From: Streptomyces sp. DH12
Lineage (GTDB): Bacteria; Actinomycetota; Actinomycetes; Streptomycetales; Streptomycetaceae
Length of the DNA: 64,000 bases
Direction of reading: 5' to 3'
NCBI RefSeq assembly: GCF_020873895.1
Contig: NZ_JAHWGT010000016.1
Location: 62,001 to 126,000, forward strand
In this document: positions 43,015 through 51,684 of the stretch, one piece after another
Layout of the letters: every line of letters starts with the position of its first letter
Numbering within the stretch: the stretch's first letter is position 1
Position numbers and translations under genes: made by a program
Notes under the pieces: generated by a model
Seen by the model: the letters and a program-made list of their open reading frames with translations, nothing else
What the model was told of the DNA's origin: nothing
The model's database searches: none

Positions 43015-44243
43015 GCCCCGAGCGTAGATGCCAGCACCTCTTGCACGCTCTGCCCGTCCTCCATCAGTCCGGGCACGAACCGCCGGGCCGCATTGACGGC
43101 CCGGGCCCCACTCACCAGCCCGCGCGCGGACGCCTCGACGTCCAGGTCCTCGATCATGATCCGCCACAGGCGCAGCAGCAGACGGCGGGTGAGGTCCTCG
43201 CGCACCGCCGCGACCGTGAACGCGGGCCGGGAGCGGCGGGCCCGGCCAAGGGCGTCGGCGTACCGGGCGACGGCCCGGCGGTCCTGCTCGCTCTCGCCGG
43301 CCAGCAGCCGGGCGACCACCGTCTCGTCCCACAAGTCCAGTCGGGGGTGGAAGACCTGGTGCGCCGCCAGGGTGCCGCCGGTAAGTTCGGCCAGGCGCTG
43401 CGCCAGCGGCCGGCCCGGGCTGGCGTCGGCCGGGTGCCAGGAGCGGTACTCCAAGAAGGCCGCCCACGTCCCGGAGAAGCCGGGGTTGAACAGCTGCTGG
43501 TAGATGAAGCGGTCCTCGGTGGACAGCACCAGGCCGTGCACGACGGTGCGCACCGCGGCGTTGGACCAGCGCAGGAAGTACGGCGTCTCCCACCCCGCGC
43601 ACGCCGTCGCCGGCCGCCGCGATGCGATGGCGGGGACCCAACGGAGTACGACGCGCTGTACCGCGTGTTCGTCACCGCCCGAAACTCGGCCCCGTCCCGC
43701 AACTCCACGAGCTGCTCCATCCATCCGAACGGCCCGATCGATCCGGAGCCGCCCGAAGGCTGGGGGCAGTGCCTGTTCTGCAACGCGCAGGAGACCCCCG
43801 GGCCCGGCAGGGCGCACCGGCATCAGGAAGCCGGTACGAGGTCCCGCCGCCGCCCTACACCCACGAGGCCCTCCGGCGGCCACCCCGTCCGCCGCAGCCC
43901 TCGTCGACGGCACGACCAAGTGCCGCCGGCGAGGAGCCGGCTCGTCAGTGCGGCAGCGCAGCTCCTTACGATCCACCCCGCTCCTGGCTGCGGCCGCGTG
44001 CAGCGCCCGCAGCGCCACCAGGAGGACACCGATGTCGTCCAGGTAGACAGGGTCGGGGATCAGGTCCACCGGCGACACCGTATAGATCACGGCCCCCCAG
44101 AACAGGGCCTTCGACTGCAACGGCACCCCGGCGTCCAGCAGCAGTCGGCGCGCCCGGAACACCCGTGTGAGCAGGACCGCCGCGCATACGGCCACGACGA
44201 GAGCGAGAATCACGGCCACCACGAGCCAGGAAGAGCCGTCCAT
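42933..44243 (-). CDS. DUF1232 (YkvA-like) membrane protein fused to unrelated sequence
   Basis: ATG 44243 opens MDGSSWLVVAVILALVVAVC, a membrane helix, then the DUF1232 core ALFWGAVIYTVSPVDLIPDP and VYLDDIGVLLVALRALHAAA (to about residue 95). The frame then passes a low-complexity Arg/Pro/Ala stretch and ends with a different protein part, YFLRWSNAAVRTVVHGLVLS, RFIYQQLFNPGFSGTWAAFL and RLLLRLWRIMIEDLDVEASA. The single open frame probably joins two gene remains; only the DUF1232 half is confidently recognised. Confidence 0.5.
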   Translation of the reverse strand: MDGSSWLVVAVILALVVAVCAAVLLTRVFRARRLLLDAGVPLQSKALFWGAVIYTVSPVDLIPDPVYLDDIGVLLVALRALHAAAARSGVDRKELRCRTDEPAPRRRHLVVPSTRAAADGVAAGGPRGCRAAAGPRTGFLMPVRPAGPGGLLRVAEQALPPAFGRLRIDRAVRMDGAARGVAGRGRVSGGDEHAVQRVVLRWVPAIASRRPATACAGWETPYFLRWSNAAVRTVVHGLVLSTEDRFIYQQLFNPGFSGTWAAFLEYRSWHPADASPGRPLAQRLAELTGGTLAAHQVFHPRLDLWDETVVARLLAGESEQDRRAVARYADALGRARRSRPAFTVAAVREDLTRRLLLRLWRIMIEDLDVEASARGLVSGARAVNAARRFVPGLMEDGQSVQEVLASTLGAWTMTRRRRSWSGGPINQRAWLGSRSE

Positions 44244-44349
44244 GGTGCCCTTGTACCCCTGCGGGTCCCCGGGCCGCACCGATCGATCCCTTGCCACCCG
44301 TGGCGCGAGCGGGACGGCCAAGGCCCATCCGAGAGCTTGCGCTCCGTCG

Positions 44350-44550
44350 GGGGACGGATGGCAGCGCACCGAGGAGGACGAGAAACTGCTCCGGCTGGTC
44401 AACCGGTACAGCACGCTGACGCTTCACCAAGCCGCCTACGTCTGTTGGGGCGGACGGATCGAGGCCGCCCGGCCCAGTGTGCAGCTGATGACCGAGGCCA
44501 GACTGCTGCTGCGCAGCGCGGACGTGCGGTGGGTCCGGACGGTCCTGTGA
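44350..44550 (+). pseudogene. fragment of an unrecognised protein
   Basis: The frame reads GWQRTEEDEKLLRLVNRYST, LTLHQAAYVCWGGRIEAARP and SVQLMTEARLLLRSADVRWV before its stop. It looks like real coding sequence but has no start and no known domain. Confidence 0.35.
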
Positions 44551-44889
44551 CCACCGAACGCGGCGCGCGGATCGCCGGCACCGGGCTGAGTACCCCGCGG
44601 TCGCCAGGCGAGCGGCTGCCCTTTCGTAGCGCTCCCGGACCCTTCCGTGATTGGGGCGGGCAACCCCGACTTGCTGACGATCCCCCACGCTGCCAACCTC
44701 ACGCCATGTCCGCACAGGGAGGGGCGGCGCCATGAGGGCCGGGCTGACCGCCCTGCGCCAACTGTTCGACGAGCCGCGACGACGGCAGTTCCGTGTCGCA
44801 GATATTCTCGCCGCCTCACATTGGCCGGAAATAGGCGTCAAATGTCAAATTCGCGAGACAGGCAGACATCCCGGTGTCATGGTGCGGGC

Positions 44890-45330
44890 ATGAAGAAGAT
44901 CGCGACACTCGCCGGAGCAGCCGTCGGGATAGCCTCCCTTCTCGTGGGTCTCGCCACTCCTGCGCATGCCGACCCCTATTGGAACAAGAGTAAGAAGTGT
45001 GAGCAGAAGGACTGGGACGGAAGGGTCGTACCCACGCGGTTCGGTAATGGCGAACTCGGATGGAACCACTTTTCGGGCAAGCACAACATCAAGAAGTGCA
45101 AGGTAGTCAACGGCCCCCTCAACGGGAAGCCCGACAAGGTGAGTGGCGCTCGCCTGGAATACTGGGGCTACGCCATCAACGGCGGACGTCAGGTGAAGAT
45201 CGTTGTCGTCGTGCAGTACGCACAACGGACCGCTGACCGTCGGTACAATGCCGGCACCGGCCAGAAGATCGGCGTCATCACTGCCTACTGCCAGGGCATG
45301 AACAAGTGCCCCAACTGGGTCAACGAGTGA
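44890..45330 (+). CDS. small secreted protein
   Basis: A 146-residue protein from ATG 44890. The signal peptide MKKIATLAGAAVGIASLLVG ends at ATPAHA, predicting a mature protein that starts DPYWNKSKKCEQKDWDGR. It is basic, with four Cys in two CX(n)C pairs and a C-terminal KCPNWVNE. It has no recognised enzyme motif. It lies 5 bp before a soluble acidic protein gene, an arrangement seen for secreted effector/immunity pairs, though this is only inference. Confidence 0.75.
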   Translation: MKKIATLAGAAVGIASLLVGLATPAHADPYWNKSKKCEQKDWDGRVVPTRFGNGELGWNHFSGKHNIKKCKVVNGPLNGKPDKVSGARLEYWGYAINGGRQVKIVVVVQYAQRTADRRYNAGTGQKIGVITAYCQGMNKCPNWVNE

Positions 45331-45335
45331 GATCT

Positions 45336-45977
45336 ATGCACGAAGAGATCGCGGAGCAGCAGGCGGACATCACCTGCCTGCTGCTCCACCACATCCAGGC
45401 ACCGCTCCCCGGGGACCAGTACATTCGAGGCATCCTTCCGGCCCTGGAGTCCGCCGAAGTTGTCCGGATCGCCACTGGCCCGGAAGACGCTTACACCTCA
45501 GACCGTCTGGTGGCCTATGAGATCCCCCTCCGCACGGACGGCGATTTCATTACCGGTTACGAGATCATCTATATTCTGCGTGCTCTCCTGAACTCTGGCA
45601 CCCAGATCTACCCGAGCGACCGGGTCGGCACAGTCATGGGCATGACCCTTGTCCATGTGGATCCCACCACCGTGGAGACGGCGCCTCCCACCCCGGACGA
45701 CAATGCCCTGACCATCCTGCGTTCCATCACCAACCCCTTCACCGAAGACCAGCCGGACCCGCGCCTGCGCGGATTCTTCTTCCTGGATCAAGACCGGCTG
45801 CGCCTCTACCTCGACACGCAAGACGCGCCCGGAGTGATCGCAGCAGACGTACGGCCCTCCGGCGCGATCACGGCCCTGCTCGCGGCCCTGCCGTCACTGA
45901 TCGCCGAAGAGGAACGCATGACGGTGGACAGCGCGGACCCGCACTGCACACGCGTGGTGGACCTCACAGACTGGTGA
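45336..45977 (+). CDS. hypothetical cytoplasmic partner of the secreted protein
   Basis: A 213-residue acidic protein from ATG 45336 (MHEEIAEQQADITCLLLHHI; VGTVMGMTLVHVDPTTVETA; PRLRGFFFLDQDRLRLYLDT). No signal or membrane segment. It is coupled to the secreted-protein gene. After its stop an overlapping GTG frame (45974) gives only short debris (GRALLLAGAPVHIDEPLPIA) in 45978-46258. Confidence 0.6.
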   Translation: MHEEIAEQQADITCLLLHHIQAPLPGDQYIRGILPALESAEVVRIATGPEDAYTSDRLVAYEIPLRTDGDFITGYEIIYILRALLNSGTQIYPSDRVGTVMGMTLVHVDPTTVETAPPTPDDNALTILRSITNPFTEDQPDPRLRGFFFLDQDRLRLYLDTQDAPGVIAADVRPSGAITALLAALPSLIAEEERMTVDSADPHCTRVVDLTDW

Positions 45978-46258
45978 GCAAGACGCTGAGGCCGTTGCAA
46001 CCAGGCAGCGGGCGCGACGGCCGGGCGCTGCTCCTGGCGGGCGCGCCCGTCCACATCGACGAGCCGCTCCCGATCGCATTCGGTCCGGCTGGTCGGCGTG
46101 GACGGCCTGGAGGCCATGGGGCCCGGTCCTTGCTTGGGCCAGGCGGCCCCCGCTCGCCCGCCAGCCGGGCCGGGCGGCGGCCCTCAAAACACTGGCCCGC
46201 GGCGGCCGGGCTATCACGAAGGCGGTGTGTGGAGAGCTCGACAGCGCTTCCCCCAAAG

Positions 46259-46275
46259 TTCTACCGGCGGTAGAA
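46259..46275. promoter_or_regulatory. palindromic operator of the VapBC-like module
   Basis: TTCTACCGGCGGTAGAA is a perfect 8-bp inverted repeat around one base, eight bases before the antitoxin start; a likely autoregulatory site. Confidence 0.65.
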
Positions 46276-46283
46276 TTGGCGGT

Positions 46284-46538
46284 ATGAGTAAGCCGACGAG
46301 CATCAAGACCAGCGAGGAAGTGCGCAACCGGCTGCGTATCCTTGCCGACGAGCGCGGCACCACCATCACTGAGCTGCTGGAAGAGCTCGCTTCCCGCGAG
46401 CTTACGGAAGCCGAGCGTGAGCAGCGTGCTGTCGAAGCGGCCCGTGAGCTCGGGATCGAGTACAGCGAGCAGGTCCAGCAGGTCGGGCAGGATGCCTGGG
46501 CGAAGATTCGCGCCCACCAGGGCGGCGCCGCCGCATGA
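46284..46538 (+). CDS. ribbon-helix-helix antitoxin (VapB-like)
   Basis: An 84-residue protein from ATG 46284: MSKPTSIKTSEEVRNRLRIL, ADERGTTITELLEELASREL then a charged helical tail that would bind the toxin. The IKTSEEVRNRLRILADERG pattern is a typical RHH DNA-binding fold. The stop overlaps the toxin start (ATGA at 46535). Confidence 0.8.
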   Translation: MSKPTSIKTSEEVRNRLRILADERGTTITELLEELASRELTEAEREQRAVEAARELGIEYSEQVQQVGQDAWAKIRAHQGGAAA

Positions 46539-46909
46539 ACCTGACGGCCGTCTTGGACCACACGGCTCTGGCCGCTCTGTATCGTGCGGACCCCTTCTTC
46601 ACCGGCCTCTACGTCGAAGCCTCGCGCGGCACCGGCCGCGTCCTGATCCCGTCGCTCTCCATCGTCGCTGCCGAGCGGCAGGACGCAGGCGCGGGCAAGC
46701 ACGCGGCATCGCTGCGGTTCGCGGAGAACGTTCCGTTCACCGCCGCGCACGCGGTGGATGCGATGGACTGGAGGAATACGGACTGGCCGGTGGCTCACGC
46801 GGCTGCCATTGCCTGGCAGGCACTGAAGGCGGGGGAGCCGCTCACGGTCCTGTCGTTGGACCCCGAGCTGTATACGGGCACTGGCATCACTCCGCTGAAC
46901 CCCACCTGA
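46535..46909 (+). CDS. PIN-domain toxin (VapC-like)
   Basis: A 124-residue protein, MNLTAVLDHTALAALYRADP. The first PIN Asp lies in VLDHTAL and further acidic residues lie in SIVAAERQDAG, AVDAMDWRN and LSLDPELY; these are the expected ligands of a metal-dependent RNase. It is translationally coupled to the antitoxin. The fold is inferred from pattern and context. Confidence 0.7.
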   Translation: MNLTAVLDHTALAALYRADPFFTGLYVEASRGTGRVLIPSLSIVAAERQDAGAGKHAASLRFAENVPFTAAHAVDAMDWRNTDWPVAHAAAIAWQALKAGEPLTVLSLDPELYTGTGITPLNPT

Positions 46910-47000
46910 CCCAGCCTTGGGCGATCGGGCAGACCAAAGGCCCACGTGGCGCTTGCCCTGCCGCTGTTCCCCGTCTTCATGACCCGTGGAGGGATGACTT

Positions 47001-47249
47001 ATGTCGGAGACCCGAGCACGCCTGGAGAAGGACGTCGTCTTTCGGCATGTGATCACCGGTGCCCGCGTCAAGGTCACGTCCTCGCCGCGGAACTGGCCGC
47101 TGTACGGCCACGGCAAGGCGCAGGTCGTCACCCTCACCGTCGACGGCCGCGAGGTCCGCCCTCGCGCCGTCGAGGCCTGCCAGTTCCACGCCACCGCCTA
47201 CACACGCGATGGCCAGCCCCGCCGCACCGGCTACGTCCAGGAAGCCTGA
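47001..47249 (+). CDS. small hypothetical protein
   Basis: An 82-residue basic protein from ATG 47001 (MSETRARLEKDVVFRHVITG; VTLTVDGREVRPRAVEACQF), preceded by GTGGAGGGATG. It is beta-rich and its stop overlaps the next start (TGATG at 47247-47251). Such paired small genes are frequent on Streptomyces mobile replicons; function unknown. Confidence 0.55.
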   Translation: MSETRARLEKDVVFRHVITGARVKVTSSPRNWPLYGHGKAQVVTLTVDGREVRPRAVEACQFHATAYTRDGQPRRTGYVQEA

Positions 47250-47611
47250 TGAGCACCCGCTTTCCGACCAGGCACTGCGAGCGCGCCGACCTCCACGAGG
47301 CGCACATGGTGACGACTCCCGAGGCCGCCAGCGGCACCTGCCCCGGCTATCCGGCGCCCGCCCCGCACCAGGTGTGGCAGGACGCCGACAAGCGCCTCGA
47401 ACGCGAGGGAGGCGTCCGCTTCCGCGTTATCACGCGGATCGACGGCACCCACGCGCACTGCCACGACTGCAACAAGACCGGCGAGCCCGCCTCCTCGCGG
47501 ATCTTCAAGATCCGCCTTGACCGATTCAAGCCGACGAGCACCGGCTACCGGTACGTGGGGGTGGCCCGGCGGGTGAAGGGGATGGACGCCGGCGCCGCTC
47601 CCGGCCTTTGA
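47249..47611 (+). CDS. small hypothetical protein with Cys/His cluster
   Basis: A 120-residue protein from ATG 47249. RVITRIDGTHAHCHDCNKTG contains HxHCxxC, a possible zinc site; PGYPAPAPHQVWQDADKRLE and RIFKIRLDRFKPTSTGYRYV flank it. It is coupled to the preceding gene. No known family. Confidence 0.55.
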   Translation: MSTRFPTRHCERADLHEAHMVTTPEAASGTCPGYPAPAPHQVWQDADKRLEREGGVRFRVITRIDGTHAHCHDCNKTGEPASSRIFKIRLDRFKPTSTGYRYVGVARRVKGMDAGAAPGL

Positions 47612-48237
47612 GGACGGCCGCTTCTTCGCGCGGCGGGACTCACGGCACGAGGACCTGACTGACGACGTCCGCGGCCGCGGGGATCCCGCGGAGTGGGAAC
47701 GCGTCCAAGGGCTGCTCGCCGTCGCGGCGCCGGGCACCGTCTTCGGCACGGACGTCGCCGCCCCGTCCGGGTTCGAGCCGGGCGGTGGCGTTGTCAGTGT
47801 CCTGCGTTACGGTCGTCTCCCCTGCTTGAGGGGGTGCTCCGTTCCCGCCCGGCCTCTACGTCAGGCCAGGCGGGGACGGGCGGCACGTGCCCCCTGTTGT
47901 TCTCGGCACGGGGGCCGGCCTCTTCCGGATGGAAGGGCGACACCAAGGTGTCCTGCCTCCATATGAGGGGCTCCCCGACCTGATTGCAAGGAAAACCGGG
48001 AACTTCACCCGCGCTGCCGCGCGGACGTGCTTATACGCGCGTCACAACGGTCATCTCCGGGCCTGACCGGACACTCCGCGAACCCTAATGTTCCGTGATT
48101 CCTTGATCACGTGGCGTAGCCGGTCATGGTCGGTCCATGCTGATGCTCCCTCAACCGCGGATCGGCACCCGCCGGTTGCCAGGGGTTCCTGTTGACGTGG
48201 TCTTCCGGATGGCTGCGGCATGACACAAAGGAGTGTG
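47612..48237. other. decayed stretch without an intact gene
   Basis: A plus-strand piece near 47640-47750 (DPAEWERVQGLLAVAAPGTV) matches a piece at 57536 (AEWERIDQLLAAAAPGTAYD), so both places keep remains of one gene family. From about 47830 to 48237 nothing protein-like or RNA-like stands out. Confidence 0.4.
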
Positions 48238-48459
48238 ATGGACACCAGGAAGATAGCTCTCCTCTTGGTGCTGGCCGGGATGGTGTTCGGCTGGAGCATG
48301 ATGATGGCGGCGATGGGCCACGTGGCGCTGGTCGCCACGCTCGCCCCCATCCTGGGCCTGACCGTGACCCAGGTGCTGCGCGGGTTCCGCCCGCAGCCCG
48401 CACCGGCTTCCCGGCAACCTGCCGCGGCGGTGGCCCGCGAGGAGGACGGCACCTCGTGA
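48238..48459 (+). CDS. small membrane protein
   Basis: A 73-residue protein from ATG 48238 with AAGGAG upstream. Two membrane helices (IALLLVLAGMVFGWSMMMAA and ALVATLAPILGLTVTQVLRG) precede a short basic tail. It overlaps the sigma-factor gene by GTGA, so it may be a small regulator or sensor of that system. Confidence 0.65.
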   Translation: MDTRKIALLLVLAGMVFGWSMMMAAMGHVALVATLAPILGLTVTQVLRGFRPQPAPASRQPAAAVAREEDGTS

Positions 48460-49361
48460 CACCGCTCAACGTTCCGGGCCCGGCTTCCGAGCCGGGCCCG
48501 ACCCGCCCGGGCCGCAAACTCGGCCCCATCGCCGCCACCGTCGGCAGCTCCCACCGCGCCTGGCTCGAACCCGCCCGCGAGCACTACCTCGCCAGCGGCC
48601 GCACCCTCAGCGACCTCAGCGTCCGCGTCCCGTTCGCCAAGTCCAAGCTGTCCGAACTGCTGCGCGGCGTGGGCCACTACCCCCGGTGGGAGGTCATCCA
48701 CCGCCTGGCCGTCGAGCTCGACATCCCCGGCTGGCCGCTGTACCGGCTGTGGAAGCAGGCCGCCCTGGACGCCGGCAAGAGCCGCGACTGGGTCGAGCGG
48801 TCCACCGAAGGAGCCATCACCCTGGCCACCACCCGGTTCGGACCGCCCCTCGAGCACGGAGCCCTGCGCTCGATCGTGGAAGAGGGCTACCGCCGCTACG
48901 CCGAGGCGTTCCTGCACGACGAGGCGCTCGAAGCCGCAGTCGAGGACACCTTCGCCATCCTGTGGCTCTCCTTCGACGACGCCCTGGCCAGCCCCGACAT
49001 CCGCCGCTACGCCTGGAACATCCTGCGCGCCACCGTCCACGCCAAGGCCGACCACCGCGACCAGCGGCCCGTGCTGGGCGACGCCGCCTTCGACACCGTC
49101 GCCCTGCGCGCGCACACCACCCCGGAGGGCCAGGCGACCCAGATGGCCGAGAGCCTGGAGCTGTTCACCGCGATCAGCAAACTCCCTCCCGCCCAGCTCG
49201 ACGTCGTCATCCTGCGGCGCGTGTGCGGGTATCCCTACGCCAAGGTCTCCGACCTCCTCGGCATCCCGCTGGCCGCCGTACGGTCCGACGAGCGCCACGC
49301 CAAACGCTTCCTGGACGACACCATCGAGCTGCCGCCCCAGACCGGAGGACCCACCCCATGA
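48456..49361 (+). CDS. sigma-70 family (ECF-like) factor with N-terminal HTH
   Basis: A 301-residue protein from GTG 48456. An XRE-like N-terminal segment (FAKSKLSELLRGVGHYPRWE; HRLAVELDIPGWPLYRLW) precedes a sigma region 2-like helical part (AILWLSFDDALASPDIRRYA) and a region 4 HTH (ISKLPPAQLDVVILRRVCGY; AKVSDLLGIPLAAVRSDERH). The combination would bind DNA and recruit RNA polymerase. It is coupled on both sides. Confidence 0.75.
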   Translation: MTPLNVPGPASEPGPTRPGRKLGPIAATVGSSHRAWLEPAREHYLASGRTLSDLSVRVPFAKSKLSELLRGVGHYPRWEVIHRLAVELDIPGWPLYRLWKQAALDAGKSRDWVERSTEGAITLATTRFGPPLEHGALRSIVEEGYRRYAEAFLHDEALEAAVEDTFAILWLSFDDALASPDIRRYAWNILRATVHAKADHRDQRPVLGDAAFDTVALRAHTTPEGQATQMAESLELFTAISKLPPAQLDVVILRRVCGYPYAKVSDLLGIPLAAVRSDERHAKRFLDDTIELPPQTGGPTP

Positions 49362-50173
49362 CACCGCTCGAAGACCTCCTCTCCAGGGCGTTGCTCGCCC
49401 CCGGACGTACCGTGCCCCGCGACACCGTCCCGCCCAGCGAAGCCGACCCCGGCGCCCGCCCGGCCGTAACCCCGGGCGAGAAGCCGAACGCCTCCGCGGC
49501 CGCGGACCTGCGCGCACTGTGCGAGACCCTGGTGACCCACACCCCCGCCACCGCGGTCGCCGCCTTCGTCACCGACCAGGTCCCCGAACCGCGCAGCGCC
49601 CTGGTCCTGGCCTGCGTCCTGCAACTGACCGACACCGACGACGGCGCCCGGTTCTGGTGGCAGTACGCCGCCGGCGCAGGCCAGCCGGCCGCCGCCTACT
49701 GCCTCTACCTCCACCACCTGGCCCTCGGCGAGACCCACACCGCCCGCTGGTGGCACCAGCAGACCGACGACGTCAAACCCCAGCACGCCCCCGTGCACAC
49801 CACCATCCACCGAGACGGCAAGCCACTGGTCCTGCGCCCCGATGAGGCCTCCACCACCACGATGCTGCGCGTCCTACGGCGCCTCGCCCGGCACACCACC
49901 CGCCCCCGCTCCGCCGTGGTCACCGAGCTGATGGACTACATGCCCACCGCGGTCGCCGTCGGCTACCTCCGCGAACCCGAAAGCGAGCTCCCCCTCCCCG
50001 GCCCCCACTTCGCCTGCAAGATCCGCACCCTGCTCGAAGCGGCCGCCGACCGACCGAGCGCCTCCAGCGGCCTACCGGCCCGCCCGCACACCCGCCCAGG
50101 CCTGCGACGAGACACCTCCCGCACCACACCGCGGATCCACCGACAGGTCGATGAAGCCGCCACCCACCGCTGA
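49358..50173 (+). CDS. hypothetical protein in the sigma-factor operon
   Basis: A 271-residue protein from ATG 49358 overlapping the sigma gene by 4 bp. The middle is helical and TPR/SEL1-like (GARFWWQYAAGAGQPAAAYC, LYLHHLALGETHTARWWHQQ); the N- and C-terminal parts are proline- and arginine-rich. It could be the partner or anti-sigma-like modulator of the sigma factor. Identity unknown. Confidence 0.65.
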   Translation: MTPLEDLLSRALLAPGRTVPRDTVPPSEADPGARPAVTPGEKPNASAAADLRALCETLVTHTPATAVAAFVTDQVPEPRSALVLACVLQLTDTDDGARFWWQYAAGAGQPAAAYCLYLHHLALGETHTARWWHQQTDDVKPQHAPVHTTIHRDGKPLVLRPDEASTTTMLRVLRRLARHTTRPRSAVVTELMDYMPTAVAVGYLREPESELPLPGPHFACKIRTLLEAAADRPSASSGLPARPHTRPGLRRDTSRTTPRIHRQVDEAATHR

Positions 50174-50330
50174 AGACCGGCCGCGCCGCGCCCCCGCTCC
50201 GCCGAGGGCGCGGTGCGGGGAGACGGGCGGCCCGGCCTGACGACGCCGCCCGACTGGGACGCGGAAGGCGCTGTCCGGTACCGGCGCCTCCGGAGTCCGG
50301 CCCGGACGGTTCCGGCTACGGCTACGGCTA

Positions 50331-50502
50331 CGGCAAGCGCCGGGCGAGGTCGGCGGCAAGTTGCCCGGCCGCCCAGCCGCGCTCGGGGTCGAGCCGCTCC
50401 AGGTCTCGGAGATACTCGATCGCCGTGCGGGCCTCGGCGGCGGTGAGCAGGGCGAGGCGGGGTTCGTCCGTGTAGGTGCCGCTTACCGGCTCGGCGTCAG
50501 AG
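50331..50502 (-). pseudogene. C-terminal fragment of a hypothetical protein
   Basis: The minus frame reads EPVSGTYTDEPRLALLTAAE, ARTAIEYLRDLERLDPERGW and AAGQLAADLARRLP to its stop. It is typical coding sequence for Streptomyces mobile elements but has no start in frame. Confidence 0.4.
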
Positions 50503-50514
50503 TCCACACCGTCC

Positions 50515-50866
50515 TCAACAGTGCTCGCCCAGGCCAGGGCACGGGACGGGCTCTACACGGTCGGCGCGCTCGCCGCGATGGAGGAGACCGCGTTCTGCCG
50601 GATCCTCGGCGGGAAGGCCGGGCGCACCCTGCGCAACCGCGCTCGCGGCATCGACCCCCGCGGCCCCGTCCTCGTCCGGGCGGGGCTTCTCGACCTCATC
50701 GTCACCCTCGCCGAACGGATCCGTCGGCGCGAGCAGGTCGCCCGCAAGGTGACCGTGTCCGTACGGCTCACCGACGGGTCCACCGTCGACCGCACCCGCG
50801 TGCTCCCGCAGGCCTCCGCCCACACCGAAGACCTCCGGGCCGTCGTCTTCCGGATTGGCTTTGTAC
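50515..50866 (+). pseudogene. Y-family DNA polymerase (DinB-like) fragment
   Basis: The frame reads LYTVGALAAMEETAFCRILG, GKAGRTLRNRARGIDPR and, after an internal gap, RKVTVSVRLTDGSTVDRTRV and LPQASAHTEDLRAVVFRIG. This is the thumb and little-finger region of DinB-type polymerases. The palm with the catalytic acidic residues is absent. Confidence 0.6.
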
Positions 50867-51410
50867 GCGGCCGAGGCCCGGGGGATGTCGCCGTGGGGGC
50901 ACCAAATGTCGCCGTCGACATGGCGGCCTCCGGGCCAGCCGAAGGCGGGGACGACCGCGTGGGCGGCGGGAAGCCGCTGGCGAGGTGGGCGAGGTGAGCG
51001 AGGCCGCGGGGGGGCAGCGGGGGGCCGAGTCGGCCGCCGCCGTCCGACGTACTGCATGCCACAGCGGGAGTCGGCGGAACGGCTGGGTCCCGCTGGGGTC
51101 TTGGCGAGGTGGTAGGCGGCCATCTCCTGCAGCTCGCCGGGCAGGTGCCCGGCCGTGGTGAGGGCGGTGAGCCGGTCGGCGGTGACCGCGCGGAGGACGG
51201 GACTACCCGCTGTGTAAGGCGTGCCGACCGAGCGAGCCATGACGGCCGAAGAGCGCCGCCGCGCGCTATTCGGCCAGGTCCGATGGCTTTGTGCCATTCG
51301 TCGGCAACCCGCCTCCAGCATCACCAAGGTGCCGCTAAACAAGAAGGCTGGCGGCGACATCCAGCCGTCCCTGGGGTGAATGCCAGTCGGTGGGGAGGCC
51401 GGGGCGGTTG
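50867..51410. other. gene-poor stretch
   Basis: A minus-strand piece at about 51075-51240 (MARSVGTPYTAGSPVLRAVT; DRLTALTTAGHLPGELQEMA) may be a gene fragment. Nothing else convincing is visible. Confidence 0.3.
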
Positions 51411-51621
51411 GTGACCATCAACGTGGCGGTGCTGCTCGTAGTCGTCGTCATCTGGCGGCTGCGGCGGCGTACGGAGACCCGCAGCCGCTTCGACGAGAAG
51501 CTGACCGTCGTCATCGTCCGTCCTGGCGCTGGGCGTCCTGCTCGCCCCCACTCCGGCCGGTCAGGGGATCATGAACGTCATGGCGCAGTTGGCGAGCGGC
51601 GTCACGCAGGCCGACCGATGA
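51411..51621 (+). pseudogene. small membrane protein, frameshifted
   Basis: GTG 51411 gives VTINVAVLLVVVVIWRLRRR and TETRSRFDEKLTVV; the next frame continues SVLALGVLLAPTPAGQGIMN and VMAQLASGVTQADR to a stop. One extra base near 51510 breaks a two-helix membrane protein that precedes the Mrr-like gene. Confidence 0.6.
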
Positions 51622-51684
51622 GCTGCCGCACCGCAGGGATCCGGCGGCGCACGGCGGACCGCGGACCTGGGGAGCGGGGGAGTG

